Counted from the first letter of the stretch, positions 9,520 to 19,380 are shown. The stretch is 64,000 nt of DNA from Nostoc desertorum CM1-VF14 (GCA_019359245.1 JAHHHR010000006.1:62001-126000); one strand, 5' to 3'. The notes: generated by a model from the sequence alone, not told the origin. Program-made: numbers and translations.

Positions 9520-9940
9520 ATGTCAGCTAGAGATAAATTTCACAATGTTGTAAAATCGGCATTGCAAAAAGACGGGTGGCGAATTACTCATGATCCTTTG
9601 CTAATTCGTATAGAAAATATTACTGATATGTACATCGACTTGGGAGCAGAGAGAATTATTGCGGCAGAAAGAGAGGGACAAGTAATAGCAGTTGAAGTTA
9701 AAAGTTTCATTGGCACTTCAACTATTTCTGAGTTTCATACTGCGGTGGGACAGTTTATTAATTATCGATATGCTTTCTTAAGAGATAGATTCCGAGCGAG
9801 TTTTATATTTGGCAGTGCCCTTAAACACTTATAACGATTTTTTAAATAAACCATTTATTAAAAGTATTATCCAGCGCAGTCAAATCAATCTGATAGTTTA
9901 TGATGTGGAAACGGAGGAAATTATCCAATGGCAGATTTAG
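9520..9940 (+). pseudogene. xisH: XisH-family protein gene, frameshifted
   Basis: The first frame codes for a XisH protein through YRYAFLRDRF, then leaves the family and stops at 9834. The +1 frame continues exactly where XisH should: DSERVLYLAVPLNTYNDF to EEIIQWQI, ending at 9940. The change lies near 9785-9795 (AGAGATAGATTCCGAG), and restoring a lost GA in that short repeat would rejoin the frames. XisH proteins resemble restriction-endonuclease folds and were named as factors controlling fdxN-element excision in Anabaena; stand-alone xisH/xisI pairs are common in Nostoc. Either a real mutation or a sequencing error. The end overlaps xisI by 13 bp. Confidence 0.85.
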
Positions 9941-10263
9941 ATAAATATCGAAACTGTATTCGTCAATTACTTACAGAATATGCTAAACGTGCCTCATCTA
10001 ATGATGAAATTGAAGCTCAAACAATTTTTGATGGAGAACAAGACCATTACCAACTGATATATATTGGTTGGCAAAATAGACGTAGGGTTTTTGGCCCTGT
10101 GATGCATTTTGATATCAAAAACGGCAAAATTTGGATTCAGTGGAATGGTACAGAAGAGGATGTAGGTGAGCAACTTACGGCGATGGGAGTACCAAAAAAC
10201 GATATTGTAGTTGGATTTCACCCACCCTACATTCGGCAGTATACAGATTATGCTGTGAGTTAA
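9928..10263 (+). CDS. xisI: XisI-family protein
   Basis: A 111-residue protein (MADLDKYRNCIRQLL start) matching XisI throughout, including IFDGEQDHYQLIYIGW, WIQWNGTEEDVGEQL and VVGFHPPYIRQYTDYA at the end. XisI acts with XisH; both were defined as excision-control factors for the fdxN element in Anabaena, but no excision element or recombinase is seen here. The start overlaps the end of the xisH remnant, so the two were probably translated together. The gene itself is intact. Confidence 0.9.
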   Translation: MADLDKYRNCIRQLLTEYAKRASSNDEIEAQTIFDGEQDHYQLIYIGWQNRRRVFGPVMHFDIKNGKIWIQWNGTEEDVGEQLTAMGVPKNDIVVGFHPPYIRQYTDYAVS

Positions 10264-10414
10264 AGGCTTGTTGGCTAACTCTTATTAAATTTACAATTGA
10301 GGTGGGCATAGATATAGTTAGGGCTTGCTTCGATTTACAAAGTTTTTGTCTGTCTGGTGGAGGGCAAAGCAGGCAGCAGAGAATAAAATTTACCTCTGCT
10401 AACTCTGTTTTTTC

Positions 10415-11149
10415 CTAACTACTCAATGCCTTTAAAAACCGTTGCAAACTCTTAAACACATTGGGCTTTTTCACAGATGTCGCGTCTGTTGTTGTTTGCG
10501 GTTGTCCTTTTAAAAGGATGAGATCCAACTCATCACCTGATGGCCTTTTGGGTAGTTCTGCAATTCTTTGATATTCGCCGTCGGTTTCCAGCCAAACTTC
10601 CCACTGTCCGGGATAGCAGCGATACACGGCGGTTTCATCGTCTACAGGGCGGAGGTAATAGGCAGATTCAATGGTAGTGATAAACCGATCGCGGATTTTT
10701 CTAGCTGTATAACCAATGCCCACAGTTCCAGCATCTTCTAGGCGGGGATTTAATAAGACTAAAGGGCGATCGCCTATTACTTCACATAGCTTTTCTAACT
10801 GCGGTACTTCTACGGAAGTGGGCGCGATAAATAAGAAAATTTCATCCTCTGGCTGAATTTTGGTTTCCAAAGAAGCAGCCCTTCCCGTCCCGATATCCAA
10901 AATTTGAAATGGTGTATCAGTCCAATCGCGACGGGCTAAGGCCGCAGCACCAGCGTCAGCAAAGAAAATCTTCAAACGGGAATCATATTCTGTAAACAGC
11001 GGCAGAAATTGTTCCGCCACCGGCATAAACTTGAGTTCTGGAAACAGGAACTCAACTTGTATGCGAGTACAACCATCTGCAAGAGCAGCTTGGACGGCTA
11101 CACGAGATTGGGCGATCGCATCTTCAAGACTATTTGGAAGTTCACTCAT
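10415..11149 (-). CDS. DUF1995 family protein
   Basis: A 244-residue protein with the DUF1995 pattern: PNSLEDAIAQSRVAVQAAL at the N-terminus, then IQVEFLFPELKFMPVAEQF, and a central VVLLNPRLEDAG-like segment (PLVLLNPRL). In plants a DUF1995 protein (LPA3) assists photosystem II assembly; the cyanobacterial role is not established. No signal peptide or membrane segment, so cytosolic or stromal-side. ATG at 11149. It lies 77 bp beyond the 3' end of the CHAT gene, on the same strand, and could be downstream of nothing else. Confidence 0.8.
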   Translation of the reverse strand: MSELPNSLEDAIAQSRVAVQAALADGCTRIQVEFLFPELKFMPVAEQFLPLFTEYDSRLKIFFADAGAAALARRDWTDTPFQILDIGTGRAASLETKIQPEDEIFLFIAPTSVEVPQLEKLCEVIGDRPLVLLNPRLEDAGTVGIGYTARKIRDRFITTIESAYYLRPVDDETAVYRCYPGQWEVWLETDGEYQRIAELPKRPSGDELDLILLKGQPQTTTDATSVKKPNVFKSLQRFLKALSS

Positions 11150-11226
11150 AGTTTATTATGTCGGTTTAACATTACTCCCATTGTTCCAGTATTAGCTCTT
11201 ATTGAGTAGGCAGACGATCATAAATA

Positions 11227-13953
11227 TTACAACCAATTCCCAATCAACACATAAGCAGACCAAAAGCTTGGTGCTTTGTAGTTAGGATGTTTCAGCAGCT
11301 CTAGCTGGGCACGGTGGATTGCTTCTGCTTTGGTGATTTTGCCACTCTTGAGTTCTCGATAGAAGGCACTAACAAACATTGCTGTCGATTGATCATCAAT
11401 CTGCCACAGGGAGGCTATAGTACTGCGTGCCCCAGCTCTTACAGCTGCTCCTGCAAGACCGAGTGTTGCACGGCTGTCTCCTGTTGCTGTCTGGCAAGCA
11501 CTCAAAACTAATAGCTCTACTATACTTTTACCCTGACTGCGAAAGAGAGTATCAAAATCCTTGACATTAATCTGACCATCAAAATCCAAAATAAAAGTGT
11601 CTTCTAGGCGGGAACTAAACTGACCGTGGGTTGCTAAATGGACTATGTTGAATGAAGTATCGCCAATTTCACTCTCTAAATTCTTTTTCTTAAAATCTCG
11701 ATCTAATAAGCTAGTTGTCGAGACACCTGCTTTGGCTATGCCCTCGAATTCAGATTTAATAGCAAGTAACGGTGCAAACTCGGAAAAACCTGGTGGCGGC
11801 TGAGTCAGTCCTGCGGTTAACGCTCTTAATTCCTGTTGTACTAGCGGTTTAGGGTCGAGGAGTTGTAGACCCACGCTCAGAGCAACTGCATATTTCTCTA
11901 CCAAGTATTGCTTACCATCATAGAGAGCGGCCATTGGTAAATTGCGTAACTGTCCATCCAGCACAAACACTAGGGTATTTACTCCGCTTTTTTGCAATTG
12001 TGACTCCATAGGTTTGAGCAGCCAGTCGTAAACCTGGTGTGCCTGGGTTTGAACGACTTTGGTGGCAGTAGGATTGACAAGATTTTTTCGCAGTTCTACT
12101 AAGAGTTTATCTACGTTTGCTTGGGATATCTTGTTACTGTAGCTTTGTAGAGGTTGTTTGGGAATTTTGACAATTACCTGGAGTTCGTCAGGAAGAATAA
12201 TCGGATAAAAGATGGCAGCCGTGGGATTATCTTTATCTACCATTTGATCAAGGGCTACCCTCTGGCCTTGTAGGCAAGCTTCCCGGAAAAAGTCGTCCAA
12301 TTCTGCTAGCTGGAGTGCTTCAATCCGCTCTCGTGCTTTCTCCAATATTTTTTCATCTGGTGATTTTCCTTCTTGGGATTTTAGGAGTAATTCTACTGAC
12401 TCTCGGTAAACGGGTTCCACGCTGTCCCGGAAGTTGAATTGCACATCCTGGTTCACCACATCTTTATTGGCTACTAAATCTCTGCGAAGAGACTCGAGAG
12501 TGCCTACAGCAGAATCATACGCCGCGATCGCACCATTAATATCTTTTTGTGCCCAGAGTAATCTACCTAATTGCCACTCTAAGGAATAGGTAATTTCTGG
12601 TGCATTGCTGCTCTGCGCTAAAGCTAATCCTTGCCGGGTAAGCTGTTGCGCCTCTTTCCACTGCTTGGTTTCTTCGTACAAGCCGCCTAAACTCTTTAGC
12701 GCATAGGCTTCTGCTCGCTTGTCTCCTAAACTCTGAGATTCTTTGATGGCGTTGGCAAGTAATACTGCTGAGTCTTTGGTGCTGAATCCTGAGTAGTAAT
12801 TTTGACTTGATGCTTGCAATATACCACTCTTAACTTTTGCCAGACTTTCAGAGAAGTTAACTTGAGCGTAAACACTAGCACGACTAAGGGGGAGTTGCTC
12901 GATTTGAGACTCTACCAAGGGCAAGATAGTTTGAACCTCTGCCGCTCGTTTATCTTCAATGAGTAGGCTCAAGTGATTGAGTTGCGCTTGGGCTTTTATC
13001 AGGGGTGAAGGAGATGCTGCAACTGTTTGTTGATAATAGGCGATCGCCTTTGGTATGTCTTCTTGTTTACGGGCATTATTTCCCAGGCTGAACAGACTGG
13101 CCCCAATATCAGCGTTTGATTGCAGATTTCGAGCAATTATCAGACTTTCTTCTAACGCCTGACGTGACTTTTCCAAATCACCCAATACCAAAAGGGTATC
13201 ACCGAGCGATCGCAAACTCACTGTCTTTTCTATAGAGTCTGGTTGAGATTTTAATGTCTGGCTTACCTGTTCGAGTGTTTTGACAGCGCGAGGGTAAAAC
13301 CCTTGGCTTCGCCACGCCTGTGCTTGATTAATTTGCGATCGTACCACGCCGCTTTTATTGTCTGCTTGCCTATAAATTTCTTCTGTCTGCCGCCAAGTTG
13401 CTAAAGCCTTATCTGCCTGTCCCATTGTCAGTTGGAGACGACCTTGAATATCCAGTGATTGGGCAAATATTTGCAGATTTTGGTTTTCACCCTGTTCATT
13501 GAGCAAATTTAAGCTCTCTGTAATTGCTTGCTGTGCCTGATTCCACGCACCAAGTTGTTGGTAAGCTAAGGAAAGATTACTCAGTGTTGCTGCCAGTCTA
13601 AGACTCTCCCCTTGCTGCCTATATGCTTGGACAGCCCCTTGTAACACTTCTACCGCCTTGGCAAATTTTCCGCTATCGTATAAAACTTTGCCTTGTTGTA
13701 GTAGTGAGGCTGGGTCAGAGGTCACAGCCAGCGACGTAGTACTGTTAATTGGTAGTTGAGATGGGGAATTAATTGTGCCAGGAACTTTTGCCAGCACGGG
13801 TGAACCAAGGATGCATAGCAATCCTATCAGGAAGTACAAAGGCAAGCGTAAAAAGTAAGCCAGCCTCGTTTTCTGCCAACGCCCTGACTGCTTTTGTTTT
13901 TTAATTTTTATAAAATTCGCGCCAAAAACCCTAGTTGTTTTAGCCATAAGCAT
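11227..13953 (-). CDS. TPR-CHAT domain protein (caspase-like), exported or membrane-anchored
   Basis: About 908 residues from ATG 13953. The frame is open from a TTG at 13986, but the two ATGs at 13953 and 13947 sit just before a hydrophobic segment (FLRLPLYFLIGLLCILGSPVLA) that acts as signal or anchor. Residues about 60-500 are tetratricopeptide-like helices; the C-terminal third is a CHAT domain with HLATHGQF (His776) and LSACQTATG (Cys820), the caspase-like catalytic pair. The closing RAGARSTIASLWQIDD and FWSAYVLIGNW are standard CHAT features. CHAT proteins are cysteine proteases, or protein scaffolds, in bacterial signalling and cell death. Target unknown. Confidence 0.85.
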   Translation of the reverse strand: MLMAKTTRVFGANFIKIKKQKQSGRWQKTRLAYFLRLPLYFLIGLLCILGSPVLAKVPGTINSPSQLPINSTTSLAVTSDPASLLQQGKVLYDSGKFAKAVEVLQGAVQAYRQQGESLRLAATLSNLSLAYQQLGAWNQAQQAITESLNLLNEQGENQNLQIFAQSLDIQGRLQLTMGQADKALATWRQTEEIYRQADNKSGVVRSQINQAQAWRSQGFYPRAVKTLEQVSQTLKSQPDSIEKTVSLRSLGDTLLVLGDLEKSRQALEESLIIARNLQSNADIGASLFSLGNNARKQEDIPKAIAYYQQTVAASPSPLIKAQAQLNHLSLLIEDKRAAEVQTILPLVESQIEQLPLSRASVYAQVNFSESLAKVKSGILQASSQNYYSGFSTKDSAVLLANAIKESQSLGDKRAEAYALKSLGGLYEETKQWKEAQQLTRQGLALAQSSNAPEITYSLEWQLGRLLWAQKDINGAIAAYDSAVGTLESLRRDLVANKDVVNQDVQFNFRDSVEPVYRESVELLLKSQEGKSPDEKILEKARERIEALQLAELDDFFREACLQGQRVALDQMVDKDNPTAAIFYPIILPDELQVIVKIPKQPLQSYSNKISQANVDKLLVELRKNLVNPTATKVVQTQAHQVYDWLLKPMESQLQKSGVNTLVFVLDGQLRNLPMAALYDGKQYLVEKYAVALSVGLQLLDPKPLVQQELRALTAGLTQPPPGFSEFAPLLAIKSEFEGIAKAGVSTTSLLDRDFKKKNLESEIGDTSFNIVHLATHGQFSSRLEDTFILDFDGQINVKDFDTLFRSQGKSIVELLVLSACQTATGDSRATLGLAGAAVRAGARSTIASLWQIDDQSTAMFVSAFYRELKSGKITKAEAIHRAQLELLKHPNYKAPSFWSAYVLIGNWL

Positions 13954-14222
13954 GACAAGAGATAAGTGGTAACCAGGAACGTACAAGATTAACTGTAGGT
14001 ATTTGGACTACCAGGGTAATGTTAGCATTTGCATTCATTACTCATGCTTAAGCTTCCACAATCTTATTTGAGTTGATCAACGAAGGCAGAAGGCACGAGG
14101 AAAACCACCCGACCCTCGAACGCGAACAGCATCTCCGACAGGAGAAAACTAGCTACCGCTACGCTATCTGCTTTATCGGTCAGAAGAGAAGACTGTCGTC
14201 AACTCACGCACAACTCATCTCA

Positions 14223-14247
14223 ACACTGAACCCGTTGGGTTCAGTGT
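14223..14247. terminator. Hairpin with 11-bp stem
   Basis: ACACTGAACCC, a 3-base loop GTT, then GGGTTCAGTGT: a perfect stem. No long T tract follows on either strand, so it may be a structural repeat rather than a true terminator. Confidence 0.45.
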
Positions 14248-14278
14248 GAGCCTTCTTGCTATTTAAGGTAAAACACCA

Positions 14279-14306
14279 AAAACCTGGTCGAGGTTGACCA
14301 GGTTTT
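14279..14306 (-). terminator. Rho-independent terminator, minus strand
   Basis: AACCTGGTC, loop GAGGTT, GACCAGGTT, flanked by A and T runs. On the minus strand the stem is followed by TTTTTGG, which suits termination of transcripts reading left from the aldo/keto reductase side. Confidence 0.65.
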
Positions 14307-14715
14307 ATCGAGTTTACAGGTTTCAAATTGTTAAACTAATTCAGTAATTGAAAGTTAATAACTAAGGTGGACTAAATAACGAACAAACTCAGCATTCTTG
14401 CGTTTTTCCGCTTTGAAATTTGGTTTTGCCTTCTACATTAGGCCTTTTACCACTTCTCTATTTGATATGCTGACATTTGCTTGGGTTCATGACAAGGGGA
14501 CACTAAGTCATTGACCCTTTTTATTTGGTTTTGCTTTGTTTGGTGTCCTACTATTTAAGTTATCACTTAGTTTGGTGAGTTACAACCCTTAGTTTACTAA
14601 AGTTGATGTTCTGTTAGATTTTGCAATCTAGACCCATAGATTTGATCCCCAGCTTTCTTTTTAAGAGAATCAATGGGATCTTGGATAGATCAGCATAGCT
14701 CACTAAACTGAATTG

Positions 14716-15675
14716 TCACCAATTCCACATAATCTGGTTGTCATCTAGATTGTCGGTGACAATACGCCCAATGGCATCAATTTCTGCTAATTGGGCGGCA
14801 GAAAGCTTAATTTGGGCGGCTAATGCGTTGTCTAGCACTTGTTTGGGATAACGCCCCCCCACGATGGCATTTGTTTGGGGTTGAGCAATTAACCACGCTA
14901 AAGCTAACTGAGCAAGGGTACAATTATGAAGAAGGGCTATAGGACGCAGTTTTTCTAGCACTTGTTGGGCACGTTCAAAGTTTTCGCCTTGAAACAGTTT
15001 ATTTTTAGCACGGTTGTCTGCTGCGTCAAACTTATGACCGAGAGCAAATTTCCCTGTCAATAATCCCTGTGCTAAAGACGAATAAGCAAGGATAGAAATA
15101 TTGTTTTCGAGACAATAAGGCAATGCATCTTGTTCTACCTGCCTCCAGAATAAAGAATAAGGTGGTTGTAAACTATCAATACGTCCATAACTTGCTGCTT
15201 CTGCTAACTGGGCGTGGGAAAAATTAGAAACACCAATGGCTCGAATTTTACCTTGCTCTTTGAGCAGGTTAAGAGCGCTCATAGTTTCTTCAATAGGTAC
15301 TATTGCGCTATTGAAAGCACCGGAGGGCCAATGTATTTGGTAAAGATCGATGTAATCAGTTTTCAAGTTGGTTAAGGAACGATCGCAAGCTTGAATGACT
15401 TGTTCATACTTTAGATGGTTAGCGAAAACTTTTGTGGCATACTCCACGCGATTGCGTACATCAGATAAAGCTTCAGCGATAATTCGCTCAGAGTGTCCTT
15501 CACCATAAGCTTCAGCAGTATCAATTGTGGTGATCCCAGCTTCATAAGCGGCTCGGAGCGTTTTAATCGAGTCAGCATCCTCAATTCCCACCCACGCTCT
15601 TTTACCAGCTTGCCAAGTTCCCATCAATATGGGTGTGATTTGCACATCAGTTGTACCCAGCAATCGCTTTTCCAT
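14716..15675 (-). CDS. Aldo/keto reductase
   Basis: A 319-residue (alpha/beta)8-barrel NADPH-dependent reductase. The catalytic tetrad is visible: Asp and Tyr in DTAEAYGEGHSE, Lys in EYATKVF, and His in YQIHWPSG. The NADPH-binding end is represented by AIVGGRYPKQVLDNA near the C-terminus. An AGGAAG ribosome-binding site sits before ATG 15675. Substrate cannot be predicted; members reduce aldehydes, ketones and sugars. The gene is divergent from the DUF1802 gene across about 85 bp, which must hold both promoters. Confidence 0.9.
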   Translation of the reverse strand: MEKRLLGTTDVQITPILMGTWQAGKRAWVGIEDADSIKTLRAAYEAGITTIDTAEAYGEGHSERIIAEALSDVRNRVEYATKVFANHLKYEQVIQACDRSLTNLKTDYIDLYQIHWPSGAFNSAIVPIEETMSALNLLKEQGKIRAIGVSNFSHAQLAEAASYGRIDSLQPPYSLFWRQVEQDALPYCLENNISILAYSSLAQGLLTGKFALGHKFDAADNRAKNKLFQGENFERAQQVLEKLRPIALLHNCTLAQLALAWLIAQPQTNAIVGGRYPKQVLDNALAAQIKLSAAQLAEIDAIGRIVTDNLDDNQIMWNW

Positions 15676-15760
15676 AACTGCTTCCTAATTCATTTCCCTG
15701 GATAGTTTTACACGTTATCGGTTTTAGATTGAAATTAAATCAGAGTTACAGTAGGTGCTG

Positions 15761-16351
15761 ATGGAATTAACCACAACTTTTCATGCTCTCAAAGAATGGG
15801 CAGTCGCCGTAAATGCCTTAGAAAATGGCAAAACAATTATGTTGCTCCGCAAAGGGGGCATCCATGAACGAAATGGACATTTCCAAGTTGCCCACAAGCA
15901 AGTTTTACTTTATCCTACTTATGAACATCAACAAGCTTTCATGCTGAAAGCTGAGTATGCCGATCGTGTTTATCCAGTAACATCAGGTTGGCATCCAGAG
16001 ACAGTTCCCATCGGCAGTTGGGCTGAAATTACAGATATTTTGCCAGTTAGTGATGAGTCTATTGTCAACGCCTTGCTTCCCTTCCATATTTGGAACGAGC
16101 ATTTTATTAGCGATCGCCTCAAATGGAAACCACGCCAGCCGCTTTATATTCTCCTCCTACGGACATATAAACTACGCCAACAAGAAATTCCCTACCAACC
16201 TAAATATGGTGGTTGCAAGTCATGGATTGATTTAGATCAACCAATTGACTTGGAAGGAGCAGAACCAGTTTTGTCTGACTTTGCATACACTCAACTAGTA
16301 GAGACAATTCGCCAGATTGTTGGCGATAAGTTGTATGCTCCATCTTTGTGA
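15761..16351 (+). CDS. DUF1802 family protein
   Basis: About 196 residues from ATG 15761 (the frame could also start at a GTG two codons earlier). The start, MELTTTFHALKEWAVAVNAL, followed by MLLRKGGIHE, is the DUF1802 signature. The family is widespread in cyanobacteria and has no known function. No signal peptide or membrane segment; cytosolic. Divergent from the aldo/keto reductase. Nothing unusual in composition. Confidence 0.8.
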   Translation: MELTTTFHALKEWAVAVNALENGKTIMLLRKGGIHERNGHFQVAHKQVLLYPTYEHQQAFMLKAEYADRVYPVTSGWHPETVPIGSWAEITDILPVSDESIVNALLPFHIWNEHFISDRLKWKPRQPLYILLLRTYKLRQQEIPYQPKYGGCKSWIDLDQPIDLEGAEPVLSDFAYTQLVETIRQIVGDKLYAPSL

Positions 16352-17169
16352 TAACCAAAGTTACGGGTTATCAAAGACCAATTTTTTATTGAATGCCAAG
16401 GCGCATGAGGAGATGGCGGTTGCGCTAGGCGCAACTGCAACTCCAGCTTAATCAAAAATACAATTATTGAACCAGGCTAAAGTATTATATTCAACAAGAA
16501 AGGCAGAGGACAGGAGGCAGGAGGCAGAAGGAATACTGCCCGACGCTGGTTCGCCTTTGGCGTCTCCCCTTGGGAGACGACTCGCTACCGCTACGCTATC
16601 TGCCCTCTGCTGCGACCGCTTTCTAGCAAGGGTTTGAGTCCCCCACGAAATCTTTGATTTCAGTGGCACTCCTAAAGCTGGGGGTCTGAATCCCTCACCA
16701 AATTCTTTCCTTCTGCCCGACGCTCTCTACGAGACGCTAAAAGCGAACGCGGACTCGCTCTAAGCGTAGCTATGCCGCAGGCTTTACGCTGCACTATCTG
16801 CCTCCTGCCTTCTGCCTCCTTTTCAATAAGTAGTTTCCAAAATCTGCGCTTATGTATGTAAGCAGAAAAACAAATAGCCAGATTGCGAACCTTAGTCAAA
16901 ACAGTAGTGATTGTTACACACAATCATAAAAAGCGCGGATAACATTAGAAAAATCTCCCCTACAAGGAAGGTGAGAGAAAGCTGTTTATCTTTGTGTCCT
17001 ACTAGCAGCTTTCTCAGGGTAGGACTTGTTAAGTAATTAACTCTTAGTGGATAGAACTTAATTACACTTTGTCTAAAGTATTAGGCAAAAAAGTACCCCA
17101 CAAGAGTGACAATGTCCTTGACAAAAATCTGCTATTATGCATTATTATCTAAAGGCAAAGGAGTTTGCA
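16352..17169. repeat. Repeat-rich intergenic region
   Basis: More than 800 bp without a gene. Two copies of the GC-rich interspersed repeat lie at about 16540-16610 and 16715-16800 (CTACGAGACGCT and GCGAACGC blocks), embedded in AGGCAGGAGGCAGAAGG-type purine and pyrimidine runs. A hairpin with a 10-bp stem (GAGAAAGCTG / CAGCTTTCTC) spans 16975-17015 and may be a transcriptional or RNA structure ahead of the small gene at 17170. The open frames here only track the repeat. Confidence 0.55.
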
Positions 17170-17433
17170 ATGCATCGACAAATGTGCTGGTTACCTAAGT
17201 CTGGTGGCAACGGTGAGAAAATTTTGTATTTGCAAACAGAACCCAATCAACCTTGGCGTCCTTACACTGCTTTTGGACATTTTAAAGTCCCAGATTATCA
17301 AATACCAAATGGTTCTAAAGGTTGGGCAACTTATCAAAAACTTCTCAAAGCAGGTTGGACACTAGTACCTAGCGCACGGGCAAATGAGTTTGGCAGGAGT
17401 AGCTACGTAGAGTCAACAGCCCAAAATCAATAG
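17170..17433 (+). CDS. Small conserved-looking protein of unknown function
   Basis: An 87-residue protein starting at ATG 17170, which has AAAGGAG seven bases upstream; an earlier ATG in frame (17137) lacks such a site. The sequence is MHRQMCWLPKSGGNGEKILY and continues with PWRPYTAFGHFKVPDY and a KGWATYQKLLKAGWTLV block. It is compact, tryptophan-rich and without membrane segments, and looks like a genuine small cytosolic protein. I do not recognise the family. It lies upstream of, and convergent with, ggt. Confidence 0.65.
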   Translation: MHRQMCWLPKSGGNGEKILYLQTEPNQPWRPYTAFGHFKVPDYQIPNGSKGWATYQKLLKAGWTLVPSARANEFGRSSYVESTAQNQ

Positions 17434-17510
17434 TTATTGGTCATTAGTCATTAGTTATTAGTCATTCGTTACTCTCTGCGTTCCTGCGTCTTCCCAGTCT
17501 CTCATCTCCC

Positions 17511-19328
17511 TCATAAACCTCTGGGAGAACCTTCACCGCGAGGATCAGCCGCCCCTTCTAAAGTTCCATCAGATGTAACAGCGATCGCGTTACTATTACC
17601 CCAAGGATTAATTTCCTTTATTTTATGCCCCCGTCTGCGTAAGTCTTGTATAGTCAGAGCATCCAAACCCCAGGGTTCAACGCGTAACTCATCTGGAAGC
17701 CATTGATGATGTATGCGTGGAACAGAAACAGCTGTACCAACATCCATGTTGTATTCCAGCACATTTAAGATGACTTGCAAAACCTGGGTGATGATGGTGC
17801 TACCGCCAGGCGTACCCGTTGCCATTCGGAAATGACCATTTTCTGTGACAATTGTGGGAGTCATGCTGGATAAAGGAGTCTTACGGGGTGCGACGGCATT
17901 GGCATCGTTACCAACTAAACCAAAAGCATTAGGCACTCCTGGCGCAACAGCAAAGTCATCCATCTCATTATTGAGAACAATTCCAGTTCCCGGTGTCACT
18001 ATACCAGCACCAAAACTGAGATTAATCGTGAAAGTCAGACTTACAGCGTTGCGTTCTTCATCCACAACTGTAAGATGACTGGTTTCAGGAGATTCATGTC
18101 GGCTTGTATTATTTTGTGATGGGATGATATTTTCTTCCCATTTGTGAATATTAGCTTGGCTAAAACGTTGTAGCGTCTTTTTGTCTACTGGCTTGACTTC
18201 AGTCGAGGGTCTAGCCACTTGCATATTAATTTCTTGACGGCGTTTTTTGGCGTAAGCTGAACTGAGAAGTTCTTGTACAGGAACTTTGACAAAATCAGGA
18301 TCGCCTAAATATTCTGAGCGATCGCTGTAAGCAATCTTCATTGCTTCTACCATTAAATGTAAAGCGTCGGGATGATGCCATCCTAAAGATTTAAAATCAG
18401 TATCAGCGATAATATTTAAAATCTGCAATAGATGAACGCCTCCCGATGATGGTGGTGGCATTGAGCAAATTTTAGCTTTGCGAAAGTTTCCACAAACGGG
18501 AGTACGCCAGATTGGTTTATAGGCTTTGAGGTCTTCTAGAGTAATTAAACCACCATTTTTTACCATATCAGAAGCGATCGCACGAGCAATACTTCCGGTG
18601 TAAAAACTTTGGGGATTTTGGGCAACTGCTGCTAAAGTGCCTGCCAAATCACGCTGCACCAGTTTCTCCCCTGGTTTATAAAATTCACCGTCGCGAGTGA
18701 AAATTTCTTGCGCGGCTGGATTGTTGAGAACTACTTCCTTGCGGGGATCGTTTGCTTGCAGAGAACGCCAAGTTACCCTATCACTAACAATAAAGCCATT
18801 TTTAGCAAGTGCGATCGCAGGTTTCATCACCTCTTGCCAAGAAAGCTTACCATAGCGACGATGCACTTCATAAAGTCCCGCCACAGTTCCTGGTGTCCCT
18901 ACTGCCAAATAACCATTAATACTTGCATTGGGACGCACTTTGCCTTCTGCATCCAGATACATATTTCTTGTAGCTTTCAGGGGTGCGCGTTCGCGGAAAT
19001 CTAGCGCTTTCATATCGCCAGTTTTCTCAGAGTGCATCAGCAAAAATCCGCCGCCACCGATTCCTGCGGAAAAAGGCTCAACTACCGAGATTGCAAAGGT
19101 TGTGGCTACAGCTGCATCTACTGCATTACCACCTTTGCGTAAGATTAAAATTCCCGCCTCACTTGCTAAGGGATGGGCTGAAACCACCATTCCCTTTTTG
19201 CTGCGTAGGGGTAAAGTTAAGCCGGCGGATGCAACCTGGGTGTAAACAAGGAGAGTGAAAGAAAAGATTGTGATGCCTGCGGCGGACATAGCCATCGCAA
19301 TTCGCTTGGGTTTAGTAACAGTAAGCAT
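17511..19328 (-). CDS. ggt: Gamma-glutamyltranspeptidase
   Basis: A 605-residue Ntn-hydrolase that moves the gamma-glutamyl group of glutathione to water or amino acids, in the periplasm. An N-terminal signal peptide (IAMAMSAAGITIFSFTLLVY) precedes the family start, KKGMVVSAHPLASEAG. The catalytic Thr is residue 416 in ETSHLTVVD, where self-cleavage makes the large and small subunits; the small subunit continues SLTFTINLSFGAGIV and has the substrate-site GTPGGSTI. Complete, with standard length. ATG at 19328. Convergent with the 17170 gene across 77 bp. Confidence 0.95.
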   Translation of the reverse strand: MLTVTKPKRIAMAMSAAGITIFSFTLLVYTQVASAGLTLPLRSKKGMVVSAHPLASEAGILILRKGGNAVDAAVATTFAISVVEPFSAGIGGGGFLLMHSEKTGDMKALDFRERAPLKATRNMYLDAEGKVRPNASINGYLAVGTPGTVAGLYEVHRRYGKLSWQEVMKPAIALAKNGFIVSDRVTWRSLQANDPRKEVVLNNPAAQEIFTRDGEFYKPGEKLVQRDLAGTLAAVAQNPQSFYTGSIARAIASDMVKNGGLITLEDLKAYKPIWRTPVCGNFRKAKICSMPPPSSGGVHLLQILNIIADTDFKSLGWHHPDALHLMVEAMKIAYSDRSEYLGDPDFVKVPVQELLSSAYAKKRRQEINMQVARPSTEVKPVDKKTLQRFSQANIHKWEENIIPSQNNTSRHESPETSHLTVVDEERNAVSLTFTINLSFGAGIVTPGTGIVLNNEMDDFAVAPGVPNAFGLVGNDANAVAPRKTPLSSMTPTIVTENGHFRMATGTPGGSTIITQVLQVILNVLEYNMDVGTAVSVPRIHHQWLPDELRVEPWGLDALTIQDLRRRGHKIKEINPWGNSNAIAVTSDGTLEGAADPRGEGSPRGL

Positions 19329-19380
19329 TTTTATGTGATTTTTCCTAAAATCTTATACTTGTTTATGTTTAGAATCTTGG

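Larger units (their letters stand above)
13987..14715. other. Intergenic region with two strong hairpins; possible untranslated RNA
   Basis: No reading frame is convincing over about 730 bp between the CHAT and aldo/keto reductase genes. A copy of the GC-rich interspersed repeat lies at about 14100-14190. Two hairpins (14223-14247 and 14279-14306) are listed separately. The remaining 14310-14700 is of mixed composition without repeats and could be a 3' untranslated region or a small RNA read leftward into the second hairpin. Confidence 0.4.

Noticed and set aside
9520..10263. Programmed excision element around xisH/xisI
   Set aside because: No site-specific recombinase and no matching flanking direct repeats were seen; xisH/xisI pairs often occur alone.
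16448..16923. Two minus-strand open frames in the repeat-rich gap
   Set aside because: They are translations of the GC-rich interspersed repeat and neighbouring purine runs, with no ribosome-binding sites or family likeness.
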